NCBI RefSeq assembly: GCF_030704305.1
Contig: NZ_CP131935.1
Coordinates: forward strand, 558,001 to 622,000
DNA from: Massilia sp. R2A-15
Lineage (GTDB): Bacteria; Pseudomonadota; Gammaproteobacteria; Burkholderiales; Burkholderiaceae_D
DNA: 64,000 bases
Reading direction: 5' to 3'
Made by a program: the position numbers and the translations under genes. The notes beneath the pieces are model-generated. The model saw only the letters and a list, made by a program, of their open reading frames with translations. It did not search any database and was not told the origin of the DNA. Of this stretch, positions 53,671 through 63,912 are shown in pieces. Position 1 is the stretch's first letter; each line of letters opens with the position of its first letter.

Positions 53671-54564
53671 ATGAAAAACAATATGGTTCAAAAATTCGGG
53701 CGCCCACGCCTGCTCATTGTCGGCTGCGGCGATGTCGGCATGCGCCTGCTGCCGCTGCTGCGCGGCCGGTTCCGCGTGTTCGCGGTCACCAGCAGCGCGG
53801 AGCGTCGTGCGGAGCTGCGCGCGGCCGGCGCGATCCCGATCGTCGCAAACCTCGACCAGCCGGAGAGCCTGCAGCGCCTGGCGCGACTGGCGCCGTACGT
53901 GGTGCACCTGGCGCCGCCGCAGCCAAGCGGCGCGCTCGACCTGCGCACGCGCAGGCTGACCGCCATTTTACCCGACGGGGCACGCCTCGTTTATGTCAGC
54001 ACCAGCGGGGTGTACGGCGATTGCCAGGGGCAGCTGATCGACGAGACGCGCCCCGTGGCGCCGCACAATGCGCGCGCCACGCGGCGGGTGGACGCCGAGC
54101 GCGTGCTGCGCGCGTGGGCGCGGCGCGCGCAGGGCAGGCTGGCGATTGTGCGCGCGCCCGGCATCTACGCAAGCGGCCGGCTCCCGCTCGAGCGGCTGGC
54201 AAAGGGCACGCCGGCCCTGCGCGACGCCGACGACGTCCACACCAATCACATTCATGCCGACGACCTGGCGCGCATCGCCGCGCTGGCGCTGTTTCGCGCG
54301 CTGCCAGGACGAGTCTATAACGCGGTGGACGACTCGCACATGAAGATGGCCGAGTATTTCGACGCCGTGGCCGACGCCTTCGGCATGGCGCGTCCGCCGC
54401 GGCTGGCGCGCGCGGAGCTGGCGCGGGAAGTGTCGCCGGTGCTGCTGTCGTTCATGTCCGAATCGCGGCGCCTGCGCAACGACCGCATCAAGCGCGAGCT
54501 CGGGGTGCGCCTGGCGTATCCCGAGGTGCGTCCCGCGCTGGCGCGCATGGCGCTGGTAAAATGA
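53671..54564 (+). CDS. NAD-dependent epimerase/dehydratase-like protein
   Basis: A 297-aa Rossmann protein of the extended SDR type: RLLIVGCGDVGMRLLPLL (NAD-binding), LVYVSTSGVYGDCQG, IVRAPGIYASGRLP and HADDLARIAALAL. The classical YxxxK is not apparent after the STSGVYG region, so catalysis may be atypical, as in YeeZ-like proteins. The start is ATG at 53671, with another at 53683. It lies 12 bases from the divergent reductase start, so each promoter must lie within the other's coding region or both are weakly expressed. Confidence 0.82.
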   Translation: MKNNMVQKFGRPRLLIVGCGDVGMRLLPLLRGRFRVFAVTSSAERRAELRAAGAIPIVANLDQPESLQRLARLAPYVVHLAPPQPSGALDLRTRRLTAILPDGARLVYVSTSGVYGDCQGQLIDETRPVAPHNARATRRVDAERVLRAWARRAQGRLAIVRAPGIYASGRLPLERLAKGTPALRDADDVHTNHIHADDLARIAALALFRALPGRVYNAVDDSHMKMAEYFDAVADAFGMARPPRLARAELAREVSPVLLSFMSESRRLRNDRIKRELGVRLAYPEVRPALARMALVK

Positions 54565-54586
54565 CGCGCTAACAAGGAAAAGCGCC

Positions 54587-54790
54587 ATGACCTACGAAGA
54601 ATACCTCGATGAAGTAACCACCCTGATCGCCGAAAAATACAACCTGAGCGACGCCGCCGCCATCGACCTGGTGGTCAAGGCGCAGGACGCCGAATTTTTC
54701 GTGCCGCACGACCAGGACGACAAGCTGCGCACCCTGGACAATGCGCACAAGGACGCCAAGACGATTTACCAGGCCCGCCAGAAGAAATAG
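54587..54790 (+). CDS. Small acidic helical protein
   Basis: A 67-aa protein (YEEYLDEVTTLIAEKYNLSD, then AKTIYQARQKK), rich in charged residues and predicted helical. AAGGAAAA precedes the ATG. It begins 22 bases after the epimerase gene. No family is recognised with certainty; similar small proteins occur in Burkholderiales. Confidence 0.65.
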   Translation: MTYEEYLDEVTTLIAEKYNLSDAAAIDLVVKAQDAEFFVPHDQDDKLRTLDNAHKDAKTIYQARQKK

Positions 54791-54846
54791 CCGGCCGGGG
54801 CCCGGTCCCGCGGACCTGCGCCATTTTGCAAGGTTCCACGCGCCCA

Positions 54847-54862
54847 TTTGACAATCGTCAAA
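54847..54862 (+). promoter_or_regulatory. FNR/ANR-type palindrome with class II promoter spacing
   Basis: TTTGAC-AATC-GTCAAA is a perfect six-base-arm palindrome with the four-base spacer of Crp/Fnr boxes. A -10-like TATTGT lies at 54883-54888. The palindrome centre is about 41 bases from the implied start near 54895, the class II geometry. It would drive the 85-aa gene at 54933. Confidence 0.6.
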
Positions 54863-54932
54863 CCGGGGTGAGCCGCACGCTCTATTGTGGAACGTGTCTC
54901 CTTCCGATTTTCCCACATGCGCCAGCGCCATC

Positions 54933-55190
54933 ATGGACCATCAGATCACTCATCCGACCAAGGAGCAAGTGCGGGCTTACATGATGCGGCGCGAGGCCGC
55001 GCACCGGCCGCCGCCTGCGCCGGCTGAAATCCGCCGCCAGCTGGGCTGGCGCCTGGAGGCGCCGCCCGGCGAGCCCGCGCTGCTGCAGTTCTGCCTTATT
55101 CCGTCGGCCTGCGGCCAGCTCACCGCCCAGTTGCTGCTCGACTGGATGTTCGCCGCGTCGCGCGCCGCCGGGGGCACCCGCCCCCGCTGA
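54933..55190 (+). CDS. Small hypothetical protein behind an FNR-type promoter
   Basis: An 85-aa protein with a basic, proline-rich N-terminus (QVRAYMMRREAAHRPPPAPA) and a hydrophobic C-terminal part (LTAQLLLDWMFAASRAAGG). The start at MDHQITH is uncertain; a frame opens 48 bases earlier, but that start lies at or before the predicted transcription start. Its promoter suggests expression when oxygen is low. No family is recognised. Confidence 0.55.
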   Translation: MDHQITHPTKEQVRAYMMRREAAHRPPPAPAEIRRQLGWRLEAPPGEPALLQFCLIPSACGQLTAQLLLDWMFAASRAAGGTRPR

Positions 55191-55196
55191 AAGGGT

Positions 55197-58091
55197 TCAG
55201 AACTTCAGCGCGGCACCGAACGTCACGTAACGCCCGACCGCATCGTAATACTGGGGGAAGGTATTGCCGCTGTTGGTGGTGGTGGTGCCGATCGTGCCGC
55301 CGACGATGGGCGGCTGCTTGTTGGCGATGTTGTTCACGCTGATGTTCAGGCGAATCATCTTCGTCACGTTCCACCCGGCGCTGACATCGACGTAGTGGTA
55401 CGGGGCGATCTTGGCAAATGCCGGCAGGAAGTCGGTGCCGCCAGGTTCCTCGCTCACGGCGCTGACATAGCGCCAGTTGTAGCCGAGCGAGAAGGCGCCG
55501 ACCGTCCAGGTGGTGCGCTGATTGAACTTGCGCCTGTAGGTCGGTCCGCCGCAAGCCACGCTGTAATAGCCGAGGCAATCGTGTTCGATCGCGGCGGGCG
55601 TGGGGCGGAAGCGGAAGCGCTGTATCTGATTGAAGCCGCCGCTGATGTCGATGCTGCCGTATCTGGCATCGATGCCGAAAGCGCCCGCGCTCAACCGGTA
55701 GGCGACATTCACATCGACGCCGCTGATGTTCTGCCTGCCGAGGTTCGACAGCGCAGTCTGCACGCCCTTCGCCTCGACGCCGTTGAACGTGCCGGTGATC
55801 GTGTTGCGACCCAGCAGGGCGCACGCGGCGTTCGGCGTCAGGCCCGGGTTGAACGCGGTGCTGTAGCAGCCGTCAATGATGTCGGTGGTGCTCGGACTCG
55901 AGATCGCCTTGTCGATGTCGATCTTGTAGTAGTCGGCCGTCAGCGCGAATTTAGGCAGCGGCTCCCACACGAAGCCGATGGTCCTGGTCTTCGCTTCCTC
56001 GGGTCCCAGCGCGGGGTCGCCGCCGCTCTGGATGCTGATCTGTCCCGTCGTCGGCGCCGGCAGGACGCCGATTTCGCCTTGCGGTACGCCTGTCAGGCGG
56101 CACAGGTTCGACAGGGTGCCCGCCACATTCGATTCGGCCTGGTTGATCCGGTTGCCCTGGCATGGATCGACCGCCAGGTTCGACAGGCCTGGCACCACCG
56201 GCGCGAACAGTTCGTTGATATTCGGCGAGCGCGTCGCCTTCTGGACCATGCCGCGCAAGCGCAGCGACCGAACCGGGGCCCATTCGCCGCCGTATTTCCA
56301 GCTGCCGTAGTCGAGCGACCTGGCGTCGGTGGAAAAACGGGTTTGCCGATATCCGAGCTCCAGGTTCAACGCCTTGATGAACGGCTTGTCGCTCACCAGC
56401 GGCACCAGCGTTTCGAGCGCGTACTCCCTCAGTTCGAACGCGCCCGCGCGATCCGGCGCCATCGCCGCGTTGCCGAGCACATCGCCCGTTTGCAAGGCGG
56501 CGTCCGATTGCGTGTACGCGCGCACTTTGCGCTGCTCGAGCGAGAGCGCCATCGTGACCGGTTGCGCGGCGAGAGGACTGGCCATGCGTTGGCCCAGGTC
56601 GCCCGAGACCGACAGCGCGCCGACGTCCTGCCGCAGCGATTGCAGCATGTGGGTGCTCAGGTTGATGAAGCCGAGCTGGGCCGGCGTGATCGACCCGGCG
56701 GCGCCGAACACGTTGAGCGGCACGCAGCCGTTGGCCGGGTTGACGCAGGTTGTCGTCGTGAGCGCGTTCAGCGCCTGAACCACCCTCGACTGGGAGCCCC
56801 AGTTGCGGCGCATCCCGTCCTGGTCGGCGTTGCCACGGCTCCAGTAAAGATCGTAGGTCCAGTCGGCCGCGATCTCGCCCTTCAGGCCAACAGTGTATTG
56901 CTGCGTCCTGGTGTCGAAGTCGAAGGCGCGCGGTCCCAGTTCGACGAAACGCCGGTTGATCATCAGCGGGACGATGGTCGGATTGCCTTCCACGCAGCTG
57001 GCGGCAGGTATGCCGCGGCGTGCGCACAACTGCTGGCGCGCCGCCGCCGGAATGAACGGATTTCCGATCGGGACGTTGAACGTGCTGCTGAAGGTGCCTG
57101 CCTCGGCGATGGTAGCGCCGACTTTGCTGTCGGTGTGGAACAGTTCGGCGTACGCTTCGGCGTGCTCGTTGAACTTGAAATTGCCCAGCGAAGTGGCCTG
57201 CTTCCGATCGAAGCCGGTCACATAATAGTTGGGCGGATTGCCGTTGTAGAGCTGGACCGGTTGCACCAGTGCGCCGCTGGCGGGGTCGATCTGCCAGGTG
57301 CCGGGCAGGGCATCGGTGCCGCCGGCGCCCTTGCTGGTCGAAAACGCCGAGGGCACCGTGGTGGGCGACCCGGTCGGTCCGCCCGTCAGTGAGTTCAGGC
57401 TGGTGATGCCGTAGCTGCGCGCGCCCTGGGTCAGCGGATCGGCGATGGTCTTTCCCACATTCAGCACCACGTTGCCGCGGTGATCGGGCAGGTTGGCGCC
57501 AATCGTCAGGTCGGCGCGGCGGCGCCTCGCGTCGCGCTGGTCGGCGGTGGCGCCATACGAGGTGGCCAGCTCGATGCCAGTGAAGCTGCGCTTCAGGTTA
57601 AAGTTCACCACACCCGACACCGCATCGGCGCCATACACTGCCGATGCGCCGCCGGTGATCAGGTCGACCCGGCTGATCAATGCAAGCGGAATCGCATTGG
57701 TGTCGACTGCGCCGCTCAGATTGAACGGCACCAGCCGGCGGCCGTTGACCAGCACCAGCGTGCGGTTCGGGCCGAGGCCGCGCAGATCGATCGTCGCGGC
57801 GCCGCCGGTGCCGTTGTTGGTGCCGGGCCCGATCGCCGGCACTGCCGCCGGAAGGCTCTTGAAAAATTCCTCGACGGCGATCGGTTGAGCAGCCTTGATT
57901 TCCTCCGCGCCGATCGACGAGATGGGGCTGTTGGAGGTAGTGCCGGGTGCGGTGATCCTCGTTCCCGTTACCTGCACCACTTCCATTTTCTCCTGCGCCC
58001 GCAGCGGCGGCGCGGCGATCACTGCGATGCCGGCTGCCAGTTGCAAGGAGATCTGCCAGTTCGGCTTTGACGATATTGTTTCTCGGACCAT
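55197..58091 (-). CDS. TonB-dependent outer-membrane receptor
   Basis: A 964-aa protein. The N-terminal signal region is followed by a TonB-box-like EVVQVTGTRI, a plug domain (TIDLRGLGPNRTLVLVNGRR, ITGGASAVYGADAVSGVVNF) and a long beta-barrel ending in GRYVTFGAALKF with the terminal Phe. The plug sequence belongs to the large-receptor group common in proteobacteria that degrade polymers or peptides. The substrate is unknown. It is the last of three co-oriented genes with the two repeat-bearing DUF1399-like genes upstream, a possible functional link. Confidence 0.92.
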   Translation of the reverse strand: MVRETISSKPNWQISLQLAAGIAVIAAPPLRAQEKMEVVQVTGTRITAPGTTSNSPISSIGAEEIKAAQPIAVEEFFKSLPAAVPAIGPGTNNGTGGAATIDLRGLGPNRTLVLVNGRRLVPFNLSGAVDTNAIPLALISRVDLITGGASAVYGADAVSGVVNFNLKRSFTGIELATSYGATADQRDARRRRADLTIGANLPDHRGNVVLNVGKTIADPLTQGARSYGITSLNSLTGGPTGSPTTVPSAFSTSKGAGGTDALPGTWQIDPASGALVQPVQLYNGNPPNYYVTGFDRKQATSLGNFKFNEHAEAYAELFHTDSKVGATIAEAGTFSSTFNVPIGNPFIPAAARQQLCARRGIPAASCVEGNPTIVPLMINRRFVELGPRAFDFDTRTQQYTVGLKGEIAADWTYDLYWSRGNADQDGMRRNWGSQSRVVQALNALTTTTCVNPANGCVPLNVFGAAGSITPAQLGFINLSTHMLQSLRQDVGALSVSGDLGQRMASPLAAQPVTMALSLEQRKVRAYTQSDAALQTGDVLGNAAMAPDRAGAFELREYALETLVPLVSDKPFIKALNLELGYRQTRFSTDARSLDYGSWKYGGEWAPVRSLRLRGMVQKATRSPNINELFAPVVPGLSNLAVDPCQGNRINQAESNVAGTLSNLCRLTGVPQGEIGVLPAPTTGQISIQSGGDPALGPEEAKTRTIGFVWEPLPKFALTADYYKIDIDKAISSPSTTDIIDGCYSTAFNPGLTPNAACALLGRNTITGTFNGVEAKGVQTALSNLGRQNISGVDVNVAYRLSAGAFGIDARYGSIDISGGFNQIQRFRFRPTPAAIEHDCLGYYSVACGGPTYRRKFNQRTTWTVGAFSLGYNWRYVSAVSEEPGGTDFLPAFAKIAPYHYVDVSAGWNVTKMIRLNISVNNIANKQPPIVGGTIGTTTTNSGNTFPQYYDAVGRYVTFGAALKF

Positions 58092-58213
58092 CGCTATTAT
58101 GCCCCTGTTGCTTGATCAGGATGGCGGCTGACAGCCGAACACGCTTTGGCCCCGCGCCGATTTCATTACGATAAGATTATCGCGCGCCGCAATATCGTCA
58201 ATTCACACATTTG

Positions 58214-58861
58214 CTAGGTAGCGGGAGTGCTCCGGACCAGGCGCGGGCGCGTGGAAAAGAACCTTGCTGCGGCCACCGTGTCGAGCTGGCCGAAATCGGC
58301 GAATTCGGCATCGTCTGCGGGGGCAGCTGTGACCGCCGCCAACGAGAACGCAACCTTTCCCGCCATTGTGGGTGCCGCCGGGGCAGCCGCGAGCGAGAAC
58401 GCCACCTCGCCCGCCAGCGTGGGCGCGGACGGGGCGGTGGCGAGCGAGAACGCGATTCTGCTTGCGTCCGGGCAGGTCATGGCCTGGGGTTCGCCGTAAG
58501 TCCGCTCATACAGTTCGTCCATGCGCCCGCCCGCCCGCTCGTGCGCTTCGAGGTCGTCCTCGCCACGCAGCCCGACGTAGGGGAAATGGTGCAGGAAATA
58601 GCCGAATACCGCTTGGCAGTCGGCCGCGTATTTCATCGTATCGAGGATGTGGTAGTGCCAGAACACATCGACATCGAAGAGCGGCGCTGCCTGTTCATGG
58701 GGAAATAATTTCATCAGGTGCAGGAAACGGCGGTACTCCACTTCTACCGCTTCGGTGTAAGCCAGCGACCAACCTTCGCCGGATTGCGCGTGCATGATTT
58801 TGACCTTAATTGGATCCAGGTCGAGCGCCGCGATGGGCGCGCAGAGTGCGGGTGTTTTCAT
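58214..58861 (-). CDS. DUF1399/GRDP-like domain protein with AFSL repeats
   Basis: A 215-aa protein. Residues 1-125 form a conserved domain with VEYRRFLHLMKLFP and DVDVFWHYHILDTMKYAADC, close to the W-H-x-H-I-L core of plant and bacterial glycine-rich-domain-like (DUF1399) proteins. Residues 136-180 are three 17-residue repeats beginning AFSL at 137, 154 and 171 (for example AFSLAAAPAAPTMAGKV). It is a paralogue of the gene at 59127-59822, whose repeats read AWCQL. A perfect FNR-type box lies 119 bases upstream. The function is unknown. Confidence 0.75.
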   Translation of the reverse strand: MKTPALCAPIAALDLDPIKVKIMHAQSGEGWSLAYTEAVEVEYRRFLHLMKLFPHEQAAPLFDVDVFWHYHILDTMKYAADCQAVFGYFLHHFPYVGLRGEDDLEAHERAGGRMDELYERTYGEPQAMTCPDASRIAFSLATAPSAPTLAGEVAFSLAAAPAAPTMAGKVAFSLAAVTAAPADDAEFADFGQLDTVAAARFFSTRPRLVRSTPAT

Positions 58862-58979
58862 GTTCGATTCGCTTTCTTAAGTGACGAGATTGGGTAGTCA
58901 GGACGGCCGCACGCTGTCGGACCGCCGACGCCTTGGTCATGATGGAAATCAAATATCGAACTATTAATGGAACAACAAC

Positions 58980-58993
58980 TTGATCCAGATCAA
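58980..58993 (-). promoter_or_regulatory. Perfect FNR/ANR box upstream of the AFSL-repeat gene
   Basis: TTGAT-CCAG-ATCAA matches the FNR consensus at every position. On the minus strand GATATT (58957-58952) could serve as -10. With class II spacing the start would be near 58945, 84 bases before the ATG at 58861. The gap 58862-59126 shows no gene. Confidence 0.7.
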
Positions 58994-59126
58994 ACGCGGC
59001 CGTGAATATTCACGTGCGATTGCGGACAGGGAAGGGGCGGACGCTGCGATGCGGGGAGATCAAAGGCGCGAAGATCGGTCGCCTCCAACCCGGCACACGG
59101 GTTGGAGGCGACCTGGTAGGGCGTTG

Positions 59127-59822
59127 CTATGCTGCTGCGGCCACTTCCGGGACTGGCGAATAGAGGCGATGGTTCTGTGCCGCCATGCGCGCCGTGACCG
59201 GGGTCAGCAACTGGCACCAGGCGGTTTGCGCATTCACACCATCCGCTTTCACAGGAGATCCGAGTTGGCACCAAGCTACTTGGGCCCCGGTTGCCGCCGC
59301 GCCCTGCGATTTCTTCTCTATTCCCAACTGGCACCATGCCATTTGCATCCCGATTGCCGCGGCAGCCTGCGGTTTCTTCTTGATCCCGAGCTGGCACCAG
59401 GCCGCATTCGCCGCAATCGCCGGCCCATCGTTGTGCTGACGGCCGCATTCCACGCCAAAGGTCGCCGCATACAAATCGTGCATGCGCCCGCTGCAGCGGT
59501 CGTGAAGCGCGGCGTCCACTTCGCCGCGCTGGCCGTTGTCCGGCAGGTGGTGCAGGAAGTAACCGAACACCTGCTCGCAGTCGGCGGCGTACTTCATCGT
59601 GTCGAGGATGTGGTGATGCCAGAAAATATCAACGTCGCACAGCGGTGCCGCCGATTCGTGCGGATACAGCTTGGCGAGGTACAGGAAGCGGCGGTATTCG
59701 AATTCCGCAGCGTCGACCCGGTCCCGGCTCCAGCCTTCGCCGGATTCCGGGTTCATCAGCTTGGTTTTGATCGAAGCCAGATCCAGTGCTGCAATGACAT
59801 TGAATTGTGCGGTCGAGTTCAT
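59127..59822 (-). CDS. DUF1399/GRDP-like domain protein with AWCQL repeats
   Basis: A 231-aa protein. The N-terminal domain is shared with the downstream paralogue (AALDLASIK, SGEGW, EYRRFLYLAKLYPHESAAPL, CDVDIFWHHHILDTMKYAAD). Beyond residue 135 it carries four repeats starting AWCQL at 141, 162, 183 and 201, with spacings of 21, 21 and 18 residues, for example AWCQLGIKKKPQAAAAIGMQ. Each repeat has one Trp and one Cys. There is no signal peptide. AGGA precedes the ATG. The layout of a conserved leader-like domain plus repeated short segments is reminiscent of multi-core peptide precursors, but no maturation enzyme is evident nearby. Confidence 0.75.
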   Translation of the reverse strand: MNSTAQFNVIAALDLASIKTKLMNPESGEGWSRDRVDAAEFEYRRFLYLAKLYPHESAAPLCDVDIFWHHHILDTMKYAADCEQVFGYFLHHLPDNGQRGEVDAALHDRCSGRMHDLYAATFGVECGRQHNDGPAIAANAAWCQLGIKKKPQAAAAIGMQMAWCQLGIEKKSQGAAATGAQVAWCQLGSPVKADGVNAQTAWCQLLTPVTARMAAQNHRLYSPVPEVAAAA

Positions 59823-60113
59823 GGCGTATCCTAAGTATTTGGAGTGTTGTAACCTTTGGTTTTTATGGGGGTCGAGTTCGGGGTTTTTCGCTCATCTGTA
59901 CGAATCCGTTAAAGGGCCATCAGGGTGACGTTGCGGGAGGTTTTCCGTCTGCCGTATTGAGCTCAGGCATTGAGGCTATTCTTGCTTACGCGAGGACACA
60001 CGAACTTGCGTTCGATCAATAAATGCAAGAAGTGGATTCCGAGCCACAGTCGGATCCGCCGACACGCGCTTAGCGGTGACGGCATCAGTCGTGTAGGAAA
60101 ATGCGGCGGCCAA

Positions 60114-61976
60114 TCAGACCATGGCGGTGTGGTCGCCGAACACGTCGATCTGACCGCTGACAACGGGGCGCTCCGGGATCGCGGTGTGCATCGGAACGGC
60201 CACCCGGATCGTCGTGCCGGCGTTGGGCTCGCTGTGGAAGTCGAACGTGCCGCCCAGGATATTGACTCGTTCTTCGATGCCGACCAGCCCGAATGAGCCT
60301 GGTTTGTGGCGCCCCTTGGGATGGAGCCCGACACCATCGTCGTGGACCGACATTAAGATCGAGTCGTGCTCCATGCGCAGGACGACCTGCACCCGCGTCG
60401 CCTGGGCGTGACGCACAATATTGCTCAACGACTCCTGCAAGATGCGGAACAGCGCAGTCGCACTGTGGTCGCTGACTTCGATATCCTGATGAGTTTCAGT
60501 GAATTCGCATTCGATGCCGGTACGCCGCCGGAACTCGGCAATTTGCCAGTCCACCGCTGCGCTCAGCCCCAGATCGAGTACGTTCGGACGCAGGTCGTTA
60601 ATGATTTGCCGAACGCTCTTGATCGTCGCATCGATCTGGTTCACGGTCGCGCGCACGCGCGCATGCAGGCGCGGATGCCGATCGCCGGTGCGCGAGGATA
60701 GCATGTCGGCCTCGATGCGCAGCGCCAGCAGATTCTGGCCCAGGTCGTCGTGAATTTCGCGTGCGATGCGTCTGCGTTCTTCCTCCTTGATGTGCTCCGC
60801 GTGCGCGCCGAGCCGGCGCAGGGTCTCGTTCGAGCGTTGCAGTTTCGCCTCGCTGGCGCGCAGCTCCTTGGTCATGTTCTGGGCCAGCGCGACAGCCTTT
60901 CGGCGCGATGAGCTGAGCATCTGGAACAACACATACAGCAACAGCGTACTGACGGATCCGGCCAGCATCGCCAGCCAGGGAACGTAGGCGTCGAAGCCGG
61001 TATAGAGGTCGGACTTGCGGATACTGAAATGGGCTTCCCACACGCGCGCGTTATACCCGAGCGGCAAGCTGACGACGAACGTGTCGCGGTCCGGCGTTGC
61101 CAGCGGCGGCGCCGGTTGTTCCGCGCTGGCCATGGAATCGAACAGCACCAGCGGGTGGACGGGCCGTTGCGCTTGCTCCTGTCGCAGGCCGAAGTCGCTC
61201 AAGGTCAGGCGCACGCCGCGCACCGGCAATTGATCGAGCACGCCGGCGACCAGCGTCTGCACGCGAAAGCCAAGTCCGACACTGCCGACAAAGGCGGCGC
61301 GCCTTTGCTCTACCGTGGTGGGATTCGCGCCCATGCGGTAGATCGGCATGCGCAGCGACAGGCCGGTTCTGTTGACCCCGGACAAAAACGGTACCGGTAC
61401 GGCGGACGCCGACATCTCTCCTGTTTCGCGCATTTTCTTAAATGCTGGCAATTCGCCATGGCCGGTGATGTCGAAGCCGAACCTGTTGGCCCAACCGGCG
61501 ATCGGCTCGATATAGGTGACCACGTTGTAGCTGGCGCGGCGCCCTGGCGGCGCGATGCGGAACGGGGGATAGCCGCTGGACATGGCGGCGATCTCCTTGC
61601 GCATGCTTGCCTCGAAGGCCGGCAGTTCGGCTTCGTCGACATGGCGGGCGAAATTGATCGCTTCGATGCCGGGAAATTCCTTGGCAAGCGACAGTCCTTC
61701 GACGTACCGGTGAAATTGCTCGCGCGTCAGATTGGGGGAAGTCTGAAACAGGCTGGCGCTGCCGCGCAGCACATCGGTATAGCTCTTGATGCGGCCATCA
61801 ATTGCGGTCTGTACGCTGCGCGCCATGGTATTGAAGCGCAGTTGTGCATCGGATTCTATGGTTTGCGTCGTGGTCACGTAGCACAGCAGTCCAACGCCGC
61901 AAGACAGCAGGGCGCCGATCGAGAATGCCGATTTTCCCGAAACGAACGCCTTGCTGTGGCCGGTCAGAGAGTGCAT
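60114..61976 (-). CDS. CHASE-domain sensor histidine kinase, NarL-partner type
   Basis: A 620-aa membrane kinase. An N-terminal membrane helix and a periplasmic CHASE domain (about residues 75-280; SASLFQTSPNLTREQFHRYV and RTGLSLRMPIYRMG) are followed by a second helix (about 325-345) and a coiled linker. The HisKA_3 dimerisation domain has the phosphorylated His in RRIAREIHDDLGQNLLALRI. The ATPase domain shows ILQESLSNIVRHAQAT, DDGVGLH and GSFGLVGIEERV. Partners are normally LuxR/NarL-type regulators, but none is adjacent. The 59823-60113 gap downstream shows nothing clear. Confidence 0.9.
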   Translation of the reverse strand: MHSLTGHSKAFVSGKSAFSIGALLSCGVGLLCYVTTTQTIESDAQLRFNTMARSVQTAIDGRIKSYTDVLRGSASLFQTSPNLTREQFHRYVEGLSLAKEFPGIEAINFARHVDEAELPAFEASMRKEIAAMSSGYPPFRIAPPGRRASYNVVTYIEPIAGWANRFGFDITGHGELPAFKKMRETGEMSASAVPVPFLSGVNRTGLSLRMPIYRMGANPTTVEQRRAAFVGSVGLGFRVQTLVAGVLDQLPVRGVRLTLSDFGLRQEQAQRPVHPLVLFDSMASAEQPAPPLATPDRDTFVVSLPLGYNARVWEAHFSIRKSDLYTGFDAYVPWLAMLAGSVSTLLLYVLFQMLSSSRRKAVALAQNMTKELRASEAKLQRSNETLRRLGAHAEHIKEEERRRIAREIHDDLGQNLLALRIEADMLSSRTGDRHPRLHARVRATVNQIDATIKSVRQIINDLRPNVLDLGLSAAVDWQIAEFRRRTGIECEFTETHQDIEVSDHSATALFRILQESLSNIVRHAQATRVQVVLRMEHDSILMSVHDDGVGLHPKGRHKPGSFGLVGIEERVNILGGTFDFHSEPNAGTTIRVAVPMHTAIPERPVVSGQIDVFGDHTAMV

Positions 61977-62105
61977 CGCTCGCTACTTTCGACGATCCAG
62001 TCGAGCAATCGCGGATCTGGAATTAGGGGGATTTGATATAGGTCTAAGTTACGCAAAGTCGCGAACAAACGAACCTAGCAGAATGCACTGGTTGTTTACC
62101 TCGTA

Positions 62106-62143
62106 AAAAATCCCGCCGCGGCGGCTGCCGGAGCGGGATTTTT
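62106..62143. terminator. Bidirectional terminator downstream of glnS
   Basis: Stem AAAAATCCCGC/GCGGGATTTTT with a 16-base GC-rich loop; T runs on both strands. It mainly ends glnS transcription on the minus strand. Confidence 0.88.
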
Positions 62144-62160
62144 CGTTAGGAGCTGCCTGC

Positions 62161-63912
<1,752 letters not shown>

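Noticed and set aside
59190..59420. Four TGGCACC motifs resembling the -24 element of sigma-54 promoters
   Set aside because: They are the complement-strand image of the repeated Trp-Cys-Gln codons of the AWCQL repeats, occur periodically inside the coding sequence, and lack a -12 partner.
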